A stretch of DNA of 64,000 bases from Fictibacillus solisalsi (GCF_900103485.1 NZ_FNHW01000001.1:2687057-2751056), one strand, 5' to 3'; shown: positions 29,404 to 41,849, counted from the first letter of the stretch. Notes: generated by a model from the sequence alone, not told the origin. Numbers and translations are program-made.

Positions 29404-29431
29404 AAAAGAGCCAAGACTGGCTCTTTTTATC
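29404..29431 (-). terminator. Cold-shock gene terminator
   Basis: On the minus strand AAAAAGAGCCAG and TTGGCTCTTTTTT form a stem-loop with T-run just past the stop. Confidence 0.85.
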
Positions 29432-29437
29432 ACGCTA

Positions 29438-29638
29438 TTAAAGTTTAGTAACGTTAGCAGCTTGTGGTCCGCGAGCACCTTCAACGATTTCGAAAGATAC
29501 TTCTTGACCTTCGTCTAAAGATTTGAAACCTTCAGATTGGATTGCAGAAAAGTGTACGAATACATCGTCTCCGCCTTCAACTTCGATGAAGCCGAATCCT
29601 TTTTCTGCGTTAAACCATTTTACTTTCCCGTTTTGCAT
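29438..29638 (-). CDS. cspD: Cold-shock protein (CspD-like)
   Basis: A single OB-fold domain of 66 residues that binds single-stranded nucleic acid and acts as an RNA chaperone. RNP1 (KGFGFIEV) and RNP2 (VFVHF) are intact, and the sequence is closest to B. subtilis CspD among family members I recall. AGGAGG precedes the ATG. The upstream leader is long and contains a palindrome TTTAAAGCGCTTTAAA (29662-29677), plausible as part of a temperature-responsive 5' untranslated region. The C-terminus overlaps only a spurious upstream extension of rpoN, not its real start. Confidence 0.95.
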   Translation of the reverse strand: MQNGKVKWFNAEKGFGFIEVEGGDDVFVHFSAIQSEGFKSLDEGQEVSFEIVEGARGPQAANVTKL

Positions 29639-29900
29639 GGGTATATCCTCCTGTCAGCGCGTTTAAAGCGCTTTAAAAATTGGAACCATGTTACATTGCT
29701 ACTAACTAAAAGCAAAACATTTACCGTTTACATCCAGCATCATAACACGTATATGGTCAGCACAACTATATCACGGGAATTTCCAATTGTCAAAAGAAGG
29801 AGAAATATTATTTAATGTTTATACCATGAAATTTTTCATTAGGGTAGTAACAGGGAATCTGATACGATATAGACAGTTGGAAAAAAGGAGTGCTAAAACA

Positions 29901-30113
29901 ATGGCTGAACAATTTTCAGTGAAATTTTTTGAAGAGAACTTTTCGCAATATATCGAGCGGAACAAAGATGTGTTCACAAAATCCCACGCCATGAACGCCT
30001 ACTACCGCTCTATTGTGGGAACCCTCATCAACGACCATTTAAATAAGAATGGAGAAATTGTCAGGCGGATCCGCAACCTGGAAGAGGCGTACAACAATAT
30101 TAAAAATTCGTAA
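29901..30113 (+). CDS. Small hypothetical protein (70 aa)
   Basis: A soluble, charged 70-residue protein starting MAEQFSVKFFEENFSQY and ending LEEAYNNIKNS. AAGGAG lies about ten bases before the ATG. It looks helical, has no cysteines and no membrane segment. I do not recognise the family. It lies upstream of clpP on the same strand, but the clpP promoter with its CtsR site lies in between, so it is a separate unit. Confidence 0.65.
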   Translation: MAEQFSVKFFEENFSQYIERNKDVFTKSHAMNAYYRSIVGTLINDHLNKNGEIVRRIRNLEEAYNNIKNS

Positions 30114-30277
30114 ACGGCGGACGGTTAGATACCTGACAACACTCTTTATCTATGAAAACTTTAGGTGGGATACGTTTAAATCCCGGCAACCCGGGAATGA
30201 TGATGATAGTCCAAACATATTGTTAAATAAAGGATTGTTACGCCTCTACATAGAATTAACAACTAAGAAGCTTTTTG

Positions 30278-30294
30278 TTTGACCTTTTTTGACC
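30278..30294 (+). promoter_or_regulatory. CtsR operator
   Basis: TTTGACC-TTT-TTTGACC is, on the other strand, the exact CtsR heptad direct repeat GGTCAAA-N3-GGTCAAA. It covers the -35 element and spacer of the clpP promoter, so CtsR binding should exclude polymerase until heat or protein stress. Confidence 0.93.
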
Positions 30295-30307
30295 TTTTTT
30301 GTATGAT
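30279..30307 (+). promoter_or_regulatory. clpP promoter (sigma-A)
   Basis: TTGACC (30279-30284) and TATGAT (30302-30307) are exactly 17 bases apart. The -35 lies inside the CtsR operator. Confidence 0.85.
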
Positions 30308-30349
30308 GGCAGTAACACATGAAAACACACCCTATAAGGAGGATTATTC

Positions 30350-30949
30350 ATGAATTTAATTCCTACAGTTATTGAACAAACAAACCGTGGCGAACGCGCA
30401 TATGATATTTACTCCCGTCTGTTAAAAGACCGTATTATCATGCTTGGAAGCGGGATTGATGACAATGTGTCAAACTCCATCGTGGCCCAGTTGCTCTTCC
30501 TGGCTGCCGAGGACCCTGAAAAGGATATTTCCCTTTACATAAACAGTCCTGGCGGATCCATTACAGCTGGTATGGCGATTTATGACACCATGAACTTTAT
30601 TAAGCCCAATGTTTCAACGATCTGCATTGGTATGGCTGCTTCCATGGGAGCATTCCTGCTCGCAGCCGGTGAAAAAGGAAAACGTTATGTCCTTCCGAAC
30701 TCCGAAGTAATGATTCACCAGCCGCTCGGCGGAACACGCGGTCAGGCAACGGATATCGAAATTCATGCCCGCCGTATCATCCAAATGCGTGAACAGCTAA
30801 ACAAGATTCTTTCTGAAAGAACTGGCCAGCCGCTTGAAGTCATCGAACGCGACACCGACCGCGACAACTTTATGCTAGCTGAAGATGCTGTAAAATACGG
30901 ATTGGTTGACCGAGTGATTTCCTCTGTCGAAGATCCAAAAAACCTTTAA
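30350..30949 (+). CDS. clpP: ATP-dependent Clp protease proteolytic subunit ClpP
   Basis: The serine peptidase chamber that works with ClpX/ClpC/ClpE ATPases. The 199-residue protein has the catalytic triad Ser98 (MAASMGAF), His123 (MIHQPLGG) and Asp172 (DTDRDNFM). It also has the family start [19 protein letters not shown] and [23 protein letters not shown] is six bases before the ATG. Heat and stress control through CtsR is indicated by the operator. It is the expected destroyer of tmRNA-tagged proteins encoded via ssrA/smpB elsewhere in the window. Confidence 0.98.
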   Translation: MNLIPTVIEQTNRGERAYDIYSRLLKDRIIMLGSGIDDNVSNSIVAQLLFLAAEDPEKDISLYINSPGGSITAGMAIYDTMNFIKPNVSTICIGMAASMGAFLLAAGEKGKRYVLPNSEVMIHQPLGGTRGQATDIEIHARRIIQMREQLNKILSERTGQPLEVIERDTDRDNFMLAEDAVKYGLVDRVISSVEDPKNL

Positions 30950-30956
30950 CACAATA

Positions 30957-30987
30957 AAAAAGCCGCTCGCCAATGAGCGGCTTTTTT
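30957..30987 (+). terminator. clpP terminator
   Basis: AAAAGCCGCTC and GAGCGGCTTTTTT form a stem with a 5-base loop and T-run. Confidence 0.9.
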
Positions 30988-31003
30988 CAATTTGGAGGGT
31001 GGA

Positions 31004-31090
31004 ATGAATTTTTACAACATCCTGATTTCAATCGGCGTGATTGTTATCGTATTGCTGATTCTTGCGATGTTTGCCAAAATAAAAAAATAA
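31004..31090 (+). CDS. Single-span membrane peptide (28 aa)
   Basis: A GGAGG ribosome-binding site five to seven bases before the ATG leads into a 28-residue peptide: short polar start, a hydrophobic stretch of about 18 residues (ILISIGVIVIVLLILAMF) and a basic end AKIKK. It should insert as one membrane helix. It sits between the clpP terminator and the terminator shared with crh, so it has its own short transcript or is reached by read-through. Family not recognised; the function could be toxin-like or regulatory, but nothing shows which. Confidence 0.65.
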   Translation: MNFYNILISIGVIVIVLLILAMFAKIKK

Positions 31091-31092
31091 CA

Positions 31093-31153
31093 AAAGGGCA
31101 AAAGTGAAATAACGATGATCTCGTTTCATCGCAAGCCGCTTTTGCCCTTTTTT
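31093..31153. terminator. Bidirectional terminator
   Basis: AAAAGGGCAAAAG pairs with CTTTTGCCCTTTT around an inner hairpin, with A-run and T-run flanks. It ends the small membrane peptide gene and the convergent crh operon. Confidence 0.85.
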
Positions 31154-31167
31154 ATTTGTTGCTTGTC

Positions 31168-31425
31168 CTAGTCACGTTCTGTAATAAAAGCTTCAAGCCC
31201 TTTCATGGCTTCTTCTTCATCATGGCCGCTCACAGAGATGGTAATATCCACGCCCGAACCAATGGCAAGACTCATGATACCCATAATGCTTTTTGCGTTT
31301 ACACGCTTTCCGTCTTTTTCAACAAACACTTCAGAATTGTAACGGTTCGCTTCCTGAACAAACAAGGCTGCGGGACGAGCTTGCAGTCCAGTTTTCAATT
31401 GAACGGTTACCTGCTTTTCAATCAT
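31168..31425 (-). CDS. crh: HPr-like regulatory protein Crh
   Basis: A catabolite-repression co-regulator related to HPr. The 85-residue protein has the HPr fold but Gln15 in place of the phospho-accepting histidine (KTGLQARPAAL), so it cannot take part in the PTS. It keeps Ser46 (NAKSIMGIMSL), the site phosphorylated by HprK, which is also encoded in this window. As the last gene of the nudix-rapZ-yvcK-whiA-crh operon it matches B. subtilis. Phosphorylated Crh is known to bind CcpA. Confidence 0.97.
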   Translation of the reverse strand: MIEKQVTVQLKTGLQARPAALFVQEANRYNSEVFVEKDGKRVNAKSIMGIMSLAIGSGVDITISVSGHDEEEAMKGLEAFITERD

Positions 31426-31466
31426 GGCTGTTCCTCCTTAAAAAATATATAAAATGATGGGATGCT

Positions 31467-32411
31467 TTATTTAGAAATGGGTTGGCCTAAACGAATTTTG
31501 TTAGCGATTTCATCGATCTTACGCAGACGGTGATTGACACCGGATTTGCTGACAGGTCCGGAGGAAACCATTTCCCCAAGCTCTTTCAAAGTAATTTCCT
31601 GATGAGCCACCCGGAGTTCGGCAATTTCACGGAGCTTATCGGGAAGCACCTCAAGTCCAACCTCATTTTCAATAAACTTAATGTTTTCAACCTGCCTCAT
31701 CGCCGCACCGACGGTTTTATTCAGGTTGGCTGTTTCACAGTTTACCAGACGGTTCACCGAGTTTCTCATATCCTTTAAAATCCTTACATCCTCAAAATAC
31801 AGCATCGCATTGTGCGCCCCGATCAGAGTCAGGAATTCGGATATTTTTTCTCCGTCCTTCAAATAAATAATATATCCCTTTTTTCGCTCTAGCATTTTTG
31901 CTTTAAGGTCAAACGTATTCATCAATTCGCAAAGAGCAGCAGTGTGCTCTTCATACATGGAAAAAATCTCGAGATGATAGCTTGTCTCAGGATGGTTAAT
32001 GGAGCCGCCTGCAAGAAAAGCTCCTCTCATGTATGATCGGCGGCAGCACGCTTTCTTTTGAATTTCATCTGCAATGCCGCGATTAAATGTAAAGGTTTCA
32101 TTTATAATATTTAAATCCTCAAGCAGAGTCCTTGCTTCCCGGGTCAGCCTGACAATATAGACATTGTTCTTTTTCAGCCTCATCTTTTTTCGGACAAGAA
32201 GCTCCACATGAAAGGAATATACTCTCTTAATCAATGTATAAATCCGACGGGCGATTGCTGCATTTTCAGTTGGAATGTCTAAAACGATCTGACGGTTGGA
32301 AAAAGAAATGGAGCCATTCATCCGAATCAATGCCGCCAGTTCCGCCTTTGCACAGCAATCTTTGATCTCGAGCTTTGTTAGTTCTTTCTTGGTTTCTGCT
32401 GCAAATGACAT
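31467..32411 (-). CDS. whiA: DNA-binding protein WhiA
   Basis: A conserved Gram-positive DNA-binding protein linked to cell division, chromosome segregation and, in actinobacteria, sporulation. The 314-residue product has the degenerate LAGLIDADG homing-endonuclease-like N-terminal half ([36 protein letters not shown]). The C-terminal helix-turn-helix is in [17 protein letters not shown] with [16 protein letters not shown] ribosome-binding site precedes the ATG; the next gene crh follows after 41 bases. Confidence 0.97.
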   Translation of the reverse strand: MSFAAETKKELTKLEIKDCCAKAELAALIRMNGSISFSNRQIVLDIPTENAAIARRIYTLIKRVYSFHVELLVRKKMRLKKNNVYIVRLTREARTLLEDLNIINETFTFNRGIADEIQKKACCRRSYMRGAFLAGGSINHPETSYHLEIFSMYEEHTAALCELMNTFDLKAKMLERKKGYIIYLKDGEKISEFLTLIGAHNAMLYFEDVRILKDMRNSVNRLVNCETANLNKTVGAAMRQVENIKFIENEVGLEVLPDKLREIAELRVAHQEITLKELGEMVSSGPVSKSGVNHRLRKIDEIANKIRLGQPISK

Positions 32412-32495
32412 CTTTTTCTCACCCCTCTCCTGTCCTGTACGGTAACGTGAGGGTAACTCTGCTGCTGTCAGCCTGAATTTCTGATTATATTCTCC

Positions 32496-33440
32496 TTACA
32501 GCAACGAAAGAAGAAGTTCAGATACACGTCTCGCATCATGGCGTACTAATGTTCCGTATTGAATTATATTATCACTAATAATGTCAAAACCAAAAGATTT
32601 TAAACGTTCCATATCACATAGAACCTGCTCGGCTCCTTCTTCCCGATAAAGCTCAAGAAACTCGGCAGGTATAATTTCATTGTTCACAATCACTACATCA
32701 ATGATTTTTTTCCCAAAATGATCAATCAGTGCCTGCACATGGTCACTGGCTGAAAAATGGTTGGTTTCTCCTTTTTGGGTCATGGCGTTGCAGACATAAA
32801 CTCTAGGCACCGTTGACTTAGAGACCGCCTCCCGAATACCCCCAACCAATAAATTGGGAAGGATGCTCGTATAAAGGCTTCCCGGTCCAACAACGATTAA
32901 GTCTGCCTCATTGATCGCATCTACGCTTGCCTGAAGAGGTTCTATATGGTCAGGTGTCAAAAATACACGTTTGATTCGTTTGTTCCGCAAAGGAATTTTT
33001 GATTCACCTGTGATGATCGATCCATCTTCATATTCTGCGTTTAAAATAACACTTTTATTAGCTGCCGGAAGCACTTGTCCACGTACATTTAAAACTTTGC
33101 TTAATTCCTTGATTCCCATGACGAAATCCCCTGTGATATCATGCATGGCAGCAAGCAGCAAATTGCCGAGGGAGTGCCCGGTAATGCCGTCACCCGTTGT
33201 AAACCGGTGTTGGAAAAGCTGTTCCACAAGCGGTTCTACCTCTGATAAGGCGGCAAGAACATTGCGTATGTCGCCAGGAGGGGGCATGTCGTAATCTTTT
33301 CTAAGACGCCCTGAGCTTCCGCCGTCATCAGCGACCGTTACGATGGCTGTGATATCAACCGGAAACCTTTTTAAGCCCCTTAAAAGAACAGAGAGCCCTG
33401 TCCCCCCACCCAGGACGACGACTTTTGATATTGGTTTCAT
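32496..33440 (-). CDS. yvcK: YvcK/gluconeogenesis factor (CofD-like)
   Basis: A UDP-sugar-binding protein needed for growth on gluconeogenic carbon sources and for correct cell shape in B. subtilis. The 314-residue product has VVLGGGTGLSVLLRGLKRF at the N-terminus, TVADDGGSSGRLRKDYDMPP, GHSLGNLLLAAMHDITGDF and VVGPGSLYTSILPNLLV, all signatures of the family. Its ATG directly follows the rapZ stop (TAAATG), indicating coupled translation. Confidence 0.96.
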   Translation of the reverse strand: MKPISKVVVLGGGTGLSVLLRGLKRFPVDITAIVTVADDGGSSGRLRKDYDMPPPGDIRNVLAALSEVEPLVEQLFQHRFTTGDGITGHSLGNLLLAAMHDITGDFVMGIKELSKVLNVRGQVLPAANKSVILNAEYEDGSIITGESKIPLRNKRIKRVFLTPDHIEPLQASVDAINEADLIVVGPGSLYTSILPNLLVGGIREAVSKSTVPRVYVCNAMTQKGETNHFSASDHVQALIDHFGKKIIDVVIVNNEIIPAEFLELYREEGAEQVLCDMERLKSFGFDIISDNIIQYGTLVRHDARRVSELLLSLL

Positions 33441-34316
33441 TTATGACTTATCCTTTCCCATGTCCCGATGGCTGCTTAACGTTACAAATTCCTTGGACAG
33501 AGCGTTTTTAATGTACTCTGCCAGAGCAACCGAACGGTGCTTGCCTCCTGTACAGCCGATTCCGATGATCAGCTGGCTTTTTCCTTCCCGCTTATATTGC
33601 GGGATCATGAAGTTTAACAAATCGATCAGCTTTTCAAGAAACGTCTTGGTTTCCGGCCAGCGCAGTACATATTCTGAGATATCCGGTTCAAGCCCCGTCC
33701 TTGGACGCATATGATCGATGTAATGCGGGTTCGGCAAAAACCGTACATCGAACACGAGATCCGCATCAATCGGCATTCCGTATTTAAACCCGAATGACAT
33801 AACGTTCACTGTAAACGGATGCGATTTTTCCGGTGAAAAACGCTCAATGATTTTTTCGCGCAATTGAATCGGTTTCAGGTCAGTCGTGTCGATAACCTGC
33901 TGTGCACGGCCCTTCAGTTCTTCAAGCATTTCCCTTTCCTGCATGATGCCCTGAAGAGGGTTTCCGCTTTTCGCCAGCGGATGCGACCGCCGTGTTTCTT
34001 TATATCTGCGGACAAGTGCGGCATCTTTGCTTTCCAGATAAATAATTTGCGGCTGAATGTGCGAATGAACAGGAAGCTGGTCCAGCGTTGTAAACAGCTG
34101 GTCAAAAAACTCGCGGCCCCGTAGGTCCATAACAAGCGCCACCTTGTTCAGCTTCCCATGCGACTCTTCCATAAGCTCTACAAATTTAGGCAGAAGTGCG
34201 GGCGGAAGATTATCAACACAGAAGAAACCAAGGTCTTCAAAGCTCTGCATCGCTACGGTTTTTCCGGCACCTGACATCCCTGTAATGATTACCATTTGTA
34301 CATCCTGCTTTTCCAT
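33441..34316 (-). CDS. rapZ: RNase adapter / nucleotide-binding protein RapZ (YvcJ)
   Basis: A P-loop ATP/GTP-binding protein. In E. coli its homologue guides RNase E to small RNA GlmZ; in Bacillus (YvcJ) it affects competence. The 291-residue protein has Walker [21 protein letters not shown] (about 11-30), [20 protein letters not shown], and the C-terminal [15 protein letters not shown]. It is translated from an ATG preceded by GGGGGAG. No GlmZ-like RNA was sought or seen. Confidence 0.95.
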   Translation of the reverse strand: MEKQDVQMVIITGMSGAGKTVAMQSFEDLGFFCVDNLPPALLPKFVELMEESHGKLNKVALVMDLRGREFFDQLFTTLDQLPVHSHIQPQIIYLESKDAALVRRYKETRRSHPLAKSGNPLQGIMQEREMLEELKGRAQQVIDTTDLKPIQLREKIIERFSPEKSHPFTVNVMSFGFKYGMPIDADLVFDVRFLPNPHYIDHMRPRTGLEPDISEYVLRWPETKTFLEKLIDLLNFMIPQYKREGKSQLIIGIGCTGGKHRSVALAEYIKNALSKEFVTLSSHRDMGKDKS

Positions 34317-34388
34317 GGCCGCTCTCCCCCTTGTCGGATGGTTTTGTCTATAATGTATGTGAAGTTCCGGCTCTTTGATAACCGTTTG

Positions 34389-34856
34389 TTATGCCGGATC
34401 AAGGCGATACGATAAAAGTTCAAAATCCGGTGTATACGTGAACGTTCCAAAAATCATGCCTGTTCCGGTGAGGACATAGTCAAGAATGTGATGATCACCA
34501 GGAGCCATCGGCAGGTTTCTCACTTCTGCAGCAGGTTTCCAGGCAAGCTTCCCTTCTTCACTTTCTTCCAATGCTTCTCCTTCAGCTTCGGTTGCTAAAA
34601 AGGTGAACATCATCCATTCAGAAATAATCTTGTCCTGCTCTTTAATAATAAAATTAAATACGCCTTTCAATTGTGGATTCTTGATATAGATTCCTGTTTC
34701 TTCCCGATATTCCCGGATGACTGAATCTCTGATGGATTCCTCTGACTCCATCTTCCCGCCTGGCGCAACCCACCAGCCTCTTCTTGGTTTTTGCAGGAGG
34801 AGCACTTCATTTTCTTTAACTAGCACACAGTTTGTTACTCTTTGCACAATGTTCAC
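34389..34856 (-). CDS. Nudix hydrolase (YvcI)
   Basis: Hydrolyses nucleoside diphosphates linked to another moiety; the substrate is not clear from sequence. The 155-residue protein has a perfect Nudix box: GGKMESEESIRDSVIREY followed by REETGI (about 33-56). It is the first gene of the operon ending in crh, and a sigma-A promoter lies just upstream. Proposed roles for YvcI include 8-oxo-dGTP cleanup or, as reported for some Bacillus Nudix proteins, RNA 5' end processing; neither is shown here. Confidence 0.92.
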   Translation of the reverse strand: MNIVQRVTNCVLVKENEVLLLQKPRRGWWVAPGGKMESEESIRDSVIREYREETGIYIKNPQLKGVFNFIIKEQDKIISEWMMFTFLATEAEGEALEESEEGKLAWKPAAEVRNLPMAPGDHHILDYVLTGTGMIFGTFTYTPDFELLSYRLDPA

Positions 34857-34881
34857 CTCGATAAGCTGTTACATTAACTTT

Positions 34882-34910
34882 AGTATACTAAAAATGGGGG
34901 TCCCTAACAA
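34882..34910 (-). promoter_or_regulatory. Promoter of the nudix-rapZ-yvcK-whiA-crh operon
   Basis: On the minus strand TTGTTA and TATACT are exactly 17 bases apart, about 25 bases before the nudix start. Confidence 0.75.
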
Positions 34911-34954
34911 CGAACTCGTTCCGTCATTTTCCGAGGGTTTTTGCCAGCCTCCAC

Positions 34955-34984
34955 AAAAAAAGGGCGCGGAAGCTATCCGCGCCA
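34955..34984 (-). terminator. trxB terminator
   Basis: On the minus strand GGCGCGGATAGCTTCCGCGCC is a perfect 8-base-pair GC-rich stem followed by TTTTTTT, about 100 bases after the trxB stop. Confidence 0.85.
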
Positions 34985-35086
34985 AAGTCTTGCACTTTTA
35001 TAAAAAGGGGGTCAATTTCTTACTTTTCATAGTACTCCTTTTTTATTTCACCACTGTTACATTCTGATTAAAACACAATTACGGAT

Positions 35087-37733
<2,647 letters not shown>

Positions 37734-37969
37734 TCTTTCCTCCAACTCTATGTAAAAAGGTCCATTACATAGCCTTTTTTTCTCTCCGTTCAATTCAACC
37801 CAAAAAAGTATACCACACACCAAAAGTGTCTTGCATACCCTTTTTGTAACTTTGTCAAGGAAACTTTCGACAAAGGTTTTTTTTCAACTTCATATTCCTT
37901 TATAAACAGATAAAATCGATTTCGCAATATGGATGTTGCAGACACTTTTTGTCATTAATTTCTTCTTGA

Positions 37970-38005
37970 CAGAACATCACCGCCTCCCAAAAAGGGAAAC
38001 GGTGA
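37970..38005 (-). terminator. Hairpin after tyrosyl-tRNA synthetase gene
   Basis: On the minus strand ATCACCG(tt)TCCC...GGGA(gg)CGGTGAT forms an imperfect stem just beyond the stop. It lacks a T-run, so termination is uncertain. Confidence 0.4.
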
Positions 38006-38012
38006 TGATGAT

Positions 38013-39257
38013 CTATAACGTAATTTTTAAAAACTTTCTTTTTCCTACTTGAATGATTGTATCATTTTTTATTTCAATCTCAAGTGATATGTTTGCCACT
38101 TTTTCCCCGTTCAGTTTAATTCCTCCGTTTTGGATCATTTTGCGCGCTTCGCTTTTCGATGGAAGCAGTTCCAGCTCAACAATCAGATCGACTACCAGGA
38201 TTTTGGGAGCTTTTTTCCATACGATGGTTGGTAGATCGTCAGGAAGATTTCTCTTTTGAAAAACCTGCTGAAAATGCTGGACCGCTCCCACTGATGCCTT
38301 CCTTCCATGAAACATCGTCACGAAGTTTTCACCAATCATGATTTTGGCATCACGAGGATGAAGATTGCCGCTCTTCAAATCCTTCTTCAGCTGTTTCTTT
38401 TTCTCAAGATCAAAATCGGTGGCCAAATCGATGTATTTAGGAATCAACTCGTCAGGAATACTCATCGTTTTCCCAAACATATCATTGGGTTCATCCTGAA
38501 TGCCAATGTAATTGCCCTTGGATTTTGACATTTTTTCCACCCCGTCAAGCCCTTCTAATAAGGGCAGCAGTATGACCGCCTGCTTTTCTTTTTTGTAGTG
38601 CTCCTGAAGCTGCCGCCCCATCAATACATTAAAATGCTGATCGGTTCCGCCTAGCTCAATATCGCTTTCCAAAACGACTGAATCATATCCCTGCATTAAC
38701 GGGTAAAAAAATTCGTGGAGTGAAATGGGCTTTCCTGTGGAGATTCGCTGGCTAAAATCATTCCGTTCGAGCAGCCTGGCAACAGTGATACTGCCCGCCA
38801 GCCGAATGACTTCCTCAAAGTTCAGCAGGCTCAGCCAATGGGAATTATAGTGAAGATCCACTTTCTCCATATCCAGCACGTTTCCAAACTGCTCAACGTA
38901 CGTCTCTGCATTATGCTTCACCTCTTCATCTGTCAGCTGCTTTCGGGCGGCTGACTTACCGGTGGGATCCCCGATTTTCCCTGTAAAATCGCCGACAATC
39001 AGTTGGATGATATGACCGTTTTGCTGAAACTGCTTCAGTTTTTGCAGCACGACGGTATGCCCGATATGAACATCCGGAGCGGAAGGATCCACACCCAGCT
39101 TTACTTTTAAAGGCTTCTTTTCAAGCAGCGATTTGGCGATCTTCTGCTTCAGCTCAAGGGCAGGAACGATTTTGTTCACGCCATTGGCATACAAAGCATA
39201 CTGCCTCTCCATCTCTTTTCTTTGGACTGCAGACAGCTGTTCAATACTTTTGTTCAT
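38013..39257 (-). CDS. tyrZ: Tyrosyl-tRNA synthetase, TyrZ type
   Basis: Charges tRNA-Tyr. From the ATG with AAGGA upstream the protein has 414 residues. The class I signatures are VHIGHTVVL (HIGH, about 64-67) and [10 protein letters not shown] (KMSKS). An S4-like RNA-binding end ([20 protein letters not shown]) completes it. A canonical KMSKS places it with B. subtilis TyrZ and not TyrS. A tyrosine-type T-box leader precedes it, so it is induced when uncharged tRNA-Tyr accumulates. Many Bacilli keep a second TyrRS elsewhere. Confidence 0.94.
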   Translation of the reverse strand: MNKSIEQLSAVQRKEMERQYALYANGVNKIVPALELKQKIAKSLLEKKPLKVKLGVDPSAPDVHIGHTVVLQKLKQFQQNGHIIQLIVGDFTGKIGDPTGKSAARKQLTDEEVKHNAETYVEQFGNVLDMEKVDLHYNSHWLSLLNFEEVIRLAGSITVARLLERNDFSQRISTGKPISLHEFFYPLMQGYDSVVLESDIELGGTDQHFNVLMGRQLQEHYKKEKQAVILLPLLEGLDGVEKMSKSKGNYIGIQDEPNDMFGKTMSIPDELIPKYIDLATDFDLEKKKQLKKDLKSGNLHPRDAKIMIGENFVTMFHGRKASVGAVQHFQQVFQKRNLPDDLPTIVWKKAPKILVVDLIVELELLPSKSEARKMIQNGGIKLNGEKVANISLEIEIKNDTIIQVGKRKFLKITL

Positions 39258-39282
39258 GAAAACCATTCCTTTCTGATTAATA

Positions 39283-39540
39283 TAAAAAAACCACATCCCT
39301 CCTATAAAAGGGACGTGGTTTTTCACGCGGTACCACCCTTGTTGAAGCATCGCTTCCACTCGGTGAAATAACGGTTCATGCCGTTCTTTGTTACGATCCA
39401 CAGGATCCGGACCTTCACAAAGAAAGTTCGAGGAGGTAATTCATAAGGGTCTGTGTACCGGTTTGCACCTGCCACCGGCTCTCTAGAACAGGGAGACCGC
39501 TACTACTCGTTCCTCTCATTACTTTTCACGAAATTGGTTT
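39283..39540 (-). promoter_or_regulatory. T-box leader (tyrosine)
   Basis: On the minus strand the T-box AGGGTGGTACCGCG (39326-39339) is followed by a terminator stem (AACCACgTCCCT / AGGGAtGTGGTT, 39289-39320) with a T-run. Upstream lie stem I elements including AGAGAG and a probable specifier region GAATTACC with UAC (39436-39438), the tyrosine codon. Uncharged tRNA-Tyr should favour the antiterminator and so tyrZ expression. Confidence 0.92.
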
Positions 39541-39546
39541 CTCATA

Positions 39547-39575
39547 AGTTTAGTGTATTGGGCAAGTGATTACAA
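39547..39575 (-). promoter_or_regulatory. tyrZ promoter
   Basis: On the minus strand TTGTAA and TAAACT are exactly 17 bases apart, just before the T-box leader. Confidence 0.7.
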
Positions 39576-39639
39576 GTAGAAAATTAACATATTTTTGAAA
39601 TTAGTTTAGGCTGCACGCAATTCCCATCATCACTCCACA

Positions 39640-39675
39640 AAAAAGACCCCCGAATCATCCCCGGCGGTCTTGCTA
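39640..39675 (-). terminator. Histidine-operon terminator
   Basis: On the minus strand AAGACCGCCGGGGA and TTCGGGGGTCTT pair with minor bulges and run into TTTTTTG, just past the hisI stop. Confidence 0.8.
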
Positions 39676-39681
39676 ACACTC

Positions 39682-40365
39682 TTATTTACGGTCTTTCGAT
39701 GTATGGCGTTCCTCTAAAACTCCCAAAACTTCAGCAAACGGCAGTTTTTGTTCCTGCAGAAGTACAAGAAGGTGATAAATCAAATCGGCCGCTTCCCATT
39801 TCAGCTCTTCTTTATCGCGGTTTTTTGCAGCAATGATGACTTCTGACGCTTCTTCTCCCACTTTTTTCAGTATCTTATCCACGCCTTTATCAAACAGATA
39901 GGTCGTGTAGGCCCCTTCTGGCATTTCCCGTTCGCGCTCGGCAATAAGTCCCTCCAGCACATTTAAAATATCCTGCGGTTTTCCTTGGCTTCCCTCTTTA
40001 CCAGGAACGATATCGCCATAAGAAGTTTTCCCGCTCGTTTCTCCCTCAGAATGGTCGGCAGCACCAAAACAGCTCTCGGCACCGGTATGGCAGGCCGGTC
40101 CCTTCGGATCCACAAACACTACCAGGGCATCCTGATCACAATCCACATGGATATCAATCACTTTTTGAGTATTACCCGATGTTTCCCCTTTATGCCAAAG
40201 CATTTGGCGGGAACGGCTATAAAATACCGTCTCACCGATCTCCAGCGTTTTTTTCAGTGACTCTTCATTCATATAAGCAAGGGTCAATACGTTTTTTGTC
40301 CTCGCGTCCTGGACAATAGCAGGGATCAATCCTTTTTCATCAAACGTAATGGAAGACAGGTTCAT
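39682..40365 (-). CDS. hisI: Bifunctional phosphoribosyl-AMP cyclohydrolase / phosphoribosyl-ATP pyrophosphatase
   Basis: Carries out steps two and three of histidine synthesis. The first about 110 residues are the HisI domain, with [30 protein letters not shown] and the metal-binding [13 protein letters not shown] plus HTGAESCF. The C-terminal part from about 130 is the HisE domain, with [20 protein letters not shown] and [15 protein letters not shown]. It is 227 residues in all. Its start overlaps the hisF stop (ATGA). It is the last gene of the his operon. Confidence 0.96.
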   Translation of the reverse strand: MNLSSITFDEKGLIPAIVQDARTKNVLTLAYMNEESLKKTLEIGETVFYSRSRQMLWHKGETSGNTQKVIDIHVDCDQDALVVFVDPKGPACHTGAESCFGAADHSEGETSGKTSYGDIVPGKEGSQGKPQDILNVLEGLIAEREREMPEGAYTTYLFDKGVDKILKKVGEEASEVIIAAKNRDKEELKWEAADLIYHLLVLLQEQKLPFAEVLGVLEERHTSKDRK

Positions 40366-41120
40366 CGGATCACGACTCCTTTATCTTTTAGATCTTTCTT
40401 TACTTCCCGCACCGAGGTTTCCTTATAATGAAAAATACTTGCGGCCAAAGCAGCATCCGCTTTTCCATCTGTAAAAGCTTCATAAAAATGATTGGCGTTT
40501 CCGGCTCCGCCTGAAGCGATGACAGGCACGGTTACCGCCTCGCTGACGGCTTTGGTCAGAGCAAGATTAAACCCGGTTTTTTCCCCGTCCTGATCCATGC
40601 TTGTCAACAGGATTTCACCGGCTCCGCGCTTCACGGCTTCCCGGGCCCAATCGGTCACTTCCCAATCGGTCGGCTTGCGTCCGCCATGCGTGTACACTCT
40701 CCAGGAATCCAGGCTATCATCATACTTGGCATCAATGGCCGTAACGATACACTGGGAACCAAAATAGTCCGCCCCTTCTGTAATTAGCTCGGGACGCAGC
40801 AAGGCTGCTGTATTTACCGACACCTTATCTGCTCCGGCCCGAAGAACTCGTTTCATGTCCTCGAGCGAATTGATGCCTCCTCCGACTGTAAAAGGGATGG
40901 CCAGCTGGCTCGCTACCCGTTCCACCACGTCAATCATCGTCTGGCGTCCTTCATGTGAAGCTGAAATATCCAGAAAAACCAGCTCATCGGCGCCTTCTTT
41001 GTCATAAAAAGCCGCAAGCTCCACAGGGTCACCTGCATCAAGCAAATTCAAAAACTGAATTCCTTTTACCACCCGGCCTTCTTTTACATCCAGGCAGGGA
41101 ATGATTCGTTTTGTCAGCAT
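40362..41120 (-). CDS. hisF: Imidazole glycerol phosphate synthase subunit HisF
   Basis: The cyclase barrel that accepts ammonia from HisH to form imidazole glycerol phosphate and AICAR. The 252-residue TIM barrel has the catalytic Asp in [14 protein letters not shown] (Asp11 region), the phosphate loops [11 protein letters not shown] and [10 protein letters not shown], and the second Asp in [14 protein letters not shown]. It abuts hisA upstream without a gap. Confidence 0.97.
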   Translation of the reverse strand: MLTKRIIPCLDVKEGRVVKGIQFLNLLDAGDPVELAAFYDKEGADELVFLDISASHEGRQTMIDVVERVASQLAIPFTVGGGINSLEDMKRVLRAGADKVSVNTAALLRPELITEGADYFGSQCIVTAIDAKYDDSLDSWRVYTHGGRKPTDWEVTDWAREAVKRGAGEILLTSMDQDGEKTGFNLALTKAVSEAVTVPVIASGGAGNANHFYEAFTDGKADAALAASIFHYKETSVREVKKDLKDKGVVIR

Positions 41121-41849
41121 TTATTTCACCTTCTCCAATGCTTCCTGCAGTGTAAACCGTCCTGTGTAAAGAGCCTTTCCAATAATGGCACCACCGATGC
41201 CGCGGTGATCTGCCTTTAAGGCAGCCAGGTCATCAAGAGAACTTACACCACCTGAAGCAATAACATTTTTACCGGTTAATCCAGCGATCTCCCCGATGGC
41301 TTCCGTATTTGGCCCTTTTAGTGTACCGTCTTTGGAGATATCCGTGAAAATAAACGTCTCAGCGCCTTCATTCCCGAGCTTTTCCGCCAGCTCGGACGCT
41401 TTGATCTCTGAGGTGTTCAGCCAGCCTTCTGTAGCAACATAGCCGTTACGCGCATCAATTCCGATGGCGATCTGGCTTCCATACTTCCTGAGCATTTTAA
41501 TAACAAATTCAGGATTCGAAATGGCGGCACTTCCCAGAATCACCCGGTTTACGCCTTCCTTCAGGTAAAAAGCGACATCTTCTTCATTGCGGATGCCCCC
41601 GCCGATTTGCACCGACACATCAAGTTCATTAGCCACCCTGACCACATGCTGATGATTGACCCGTTCTCCTGCTTTCGCGCCATCCAGGTCGACCATGTGA
41701 ATCCACTTGGCTCCCGCTTCTGCAAATTGTTTTGCCATTTCAAATGGAGAATCTCCGTATACGGTCTCCTGGTTGTAATCTCCCTGCAGCAGCCTTACGC
41801 ATTTTCCGCCGCGCATGTCAATTGCAGGGTACAAGCTAAATTCGCTCAT
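41121..41849 (-). CDS. hisA: Phosphoribosylformimino-5-aminoimidazole carboxamide ribotide isomerase HisA
   Basis: A TIM-barrel Amadori isomerase, step four. The 242-residue protein has [20 protein letters not shown] (catalytic Asp), phosphate loops [11 protein letters not shown] and [14 protein letters not shown], and the second Asp in [16 protein letters not shown]. The start ATG overlaps the hisH stop (ATGA) and has AGGGGG eight bases upstream, which decides against the longer frame. Confidence 0.97.
   Translation of the reverse strand: MSEFSLYPAIDMRGGKCVRLLQGDYNQETVYGDSPFEMAKQFAEAGAKWIHMVDLDGAKAGERVNHQHVVRVANELDVSVQIGGGIRNEEDVAFYLKEGVNRVILGSAAISNPEFVIKMLRKYGSQIAIGIDARNGYVATEGWLNTSEIKASELAEKLGNEGAETFIFTDISKDGTLKGPNTEAIGEIAGLTGKNVIASGGVSSLDDLAALKADHRGIGGAIIGKALYTGRFTLQEALEKVK

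Noticed and set aside
31156-31452. Plus-strand frame opposite crh
   Set aside because: Entirely antisense to a clear gene and without a start signal.
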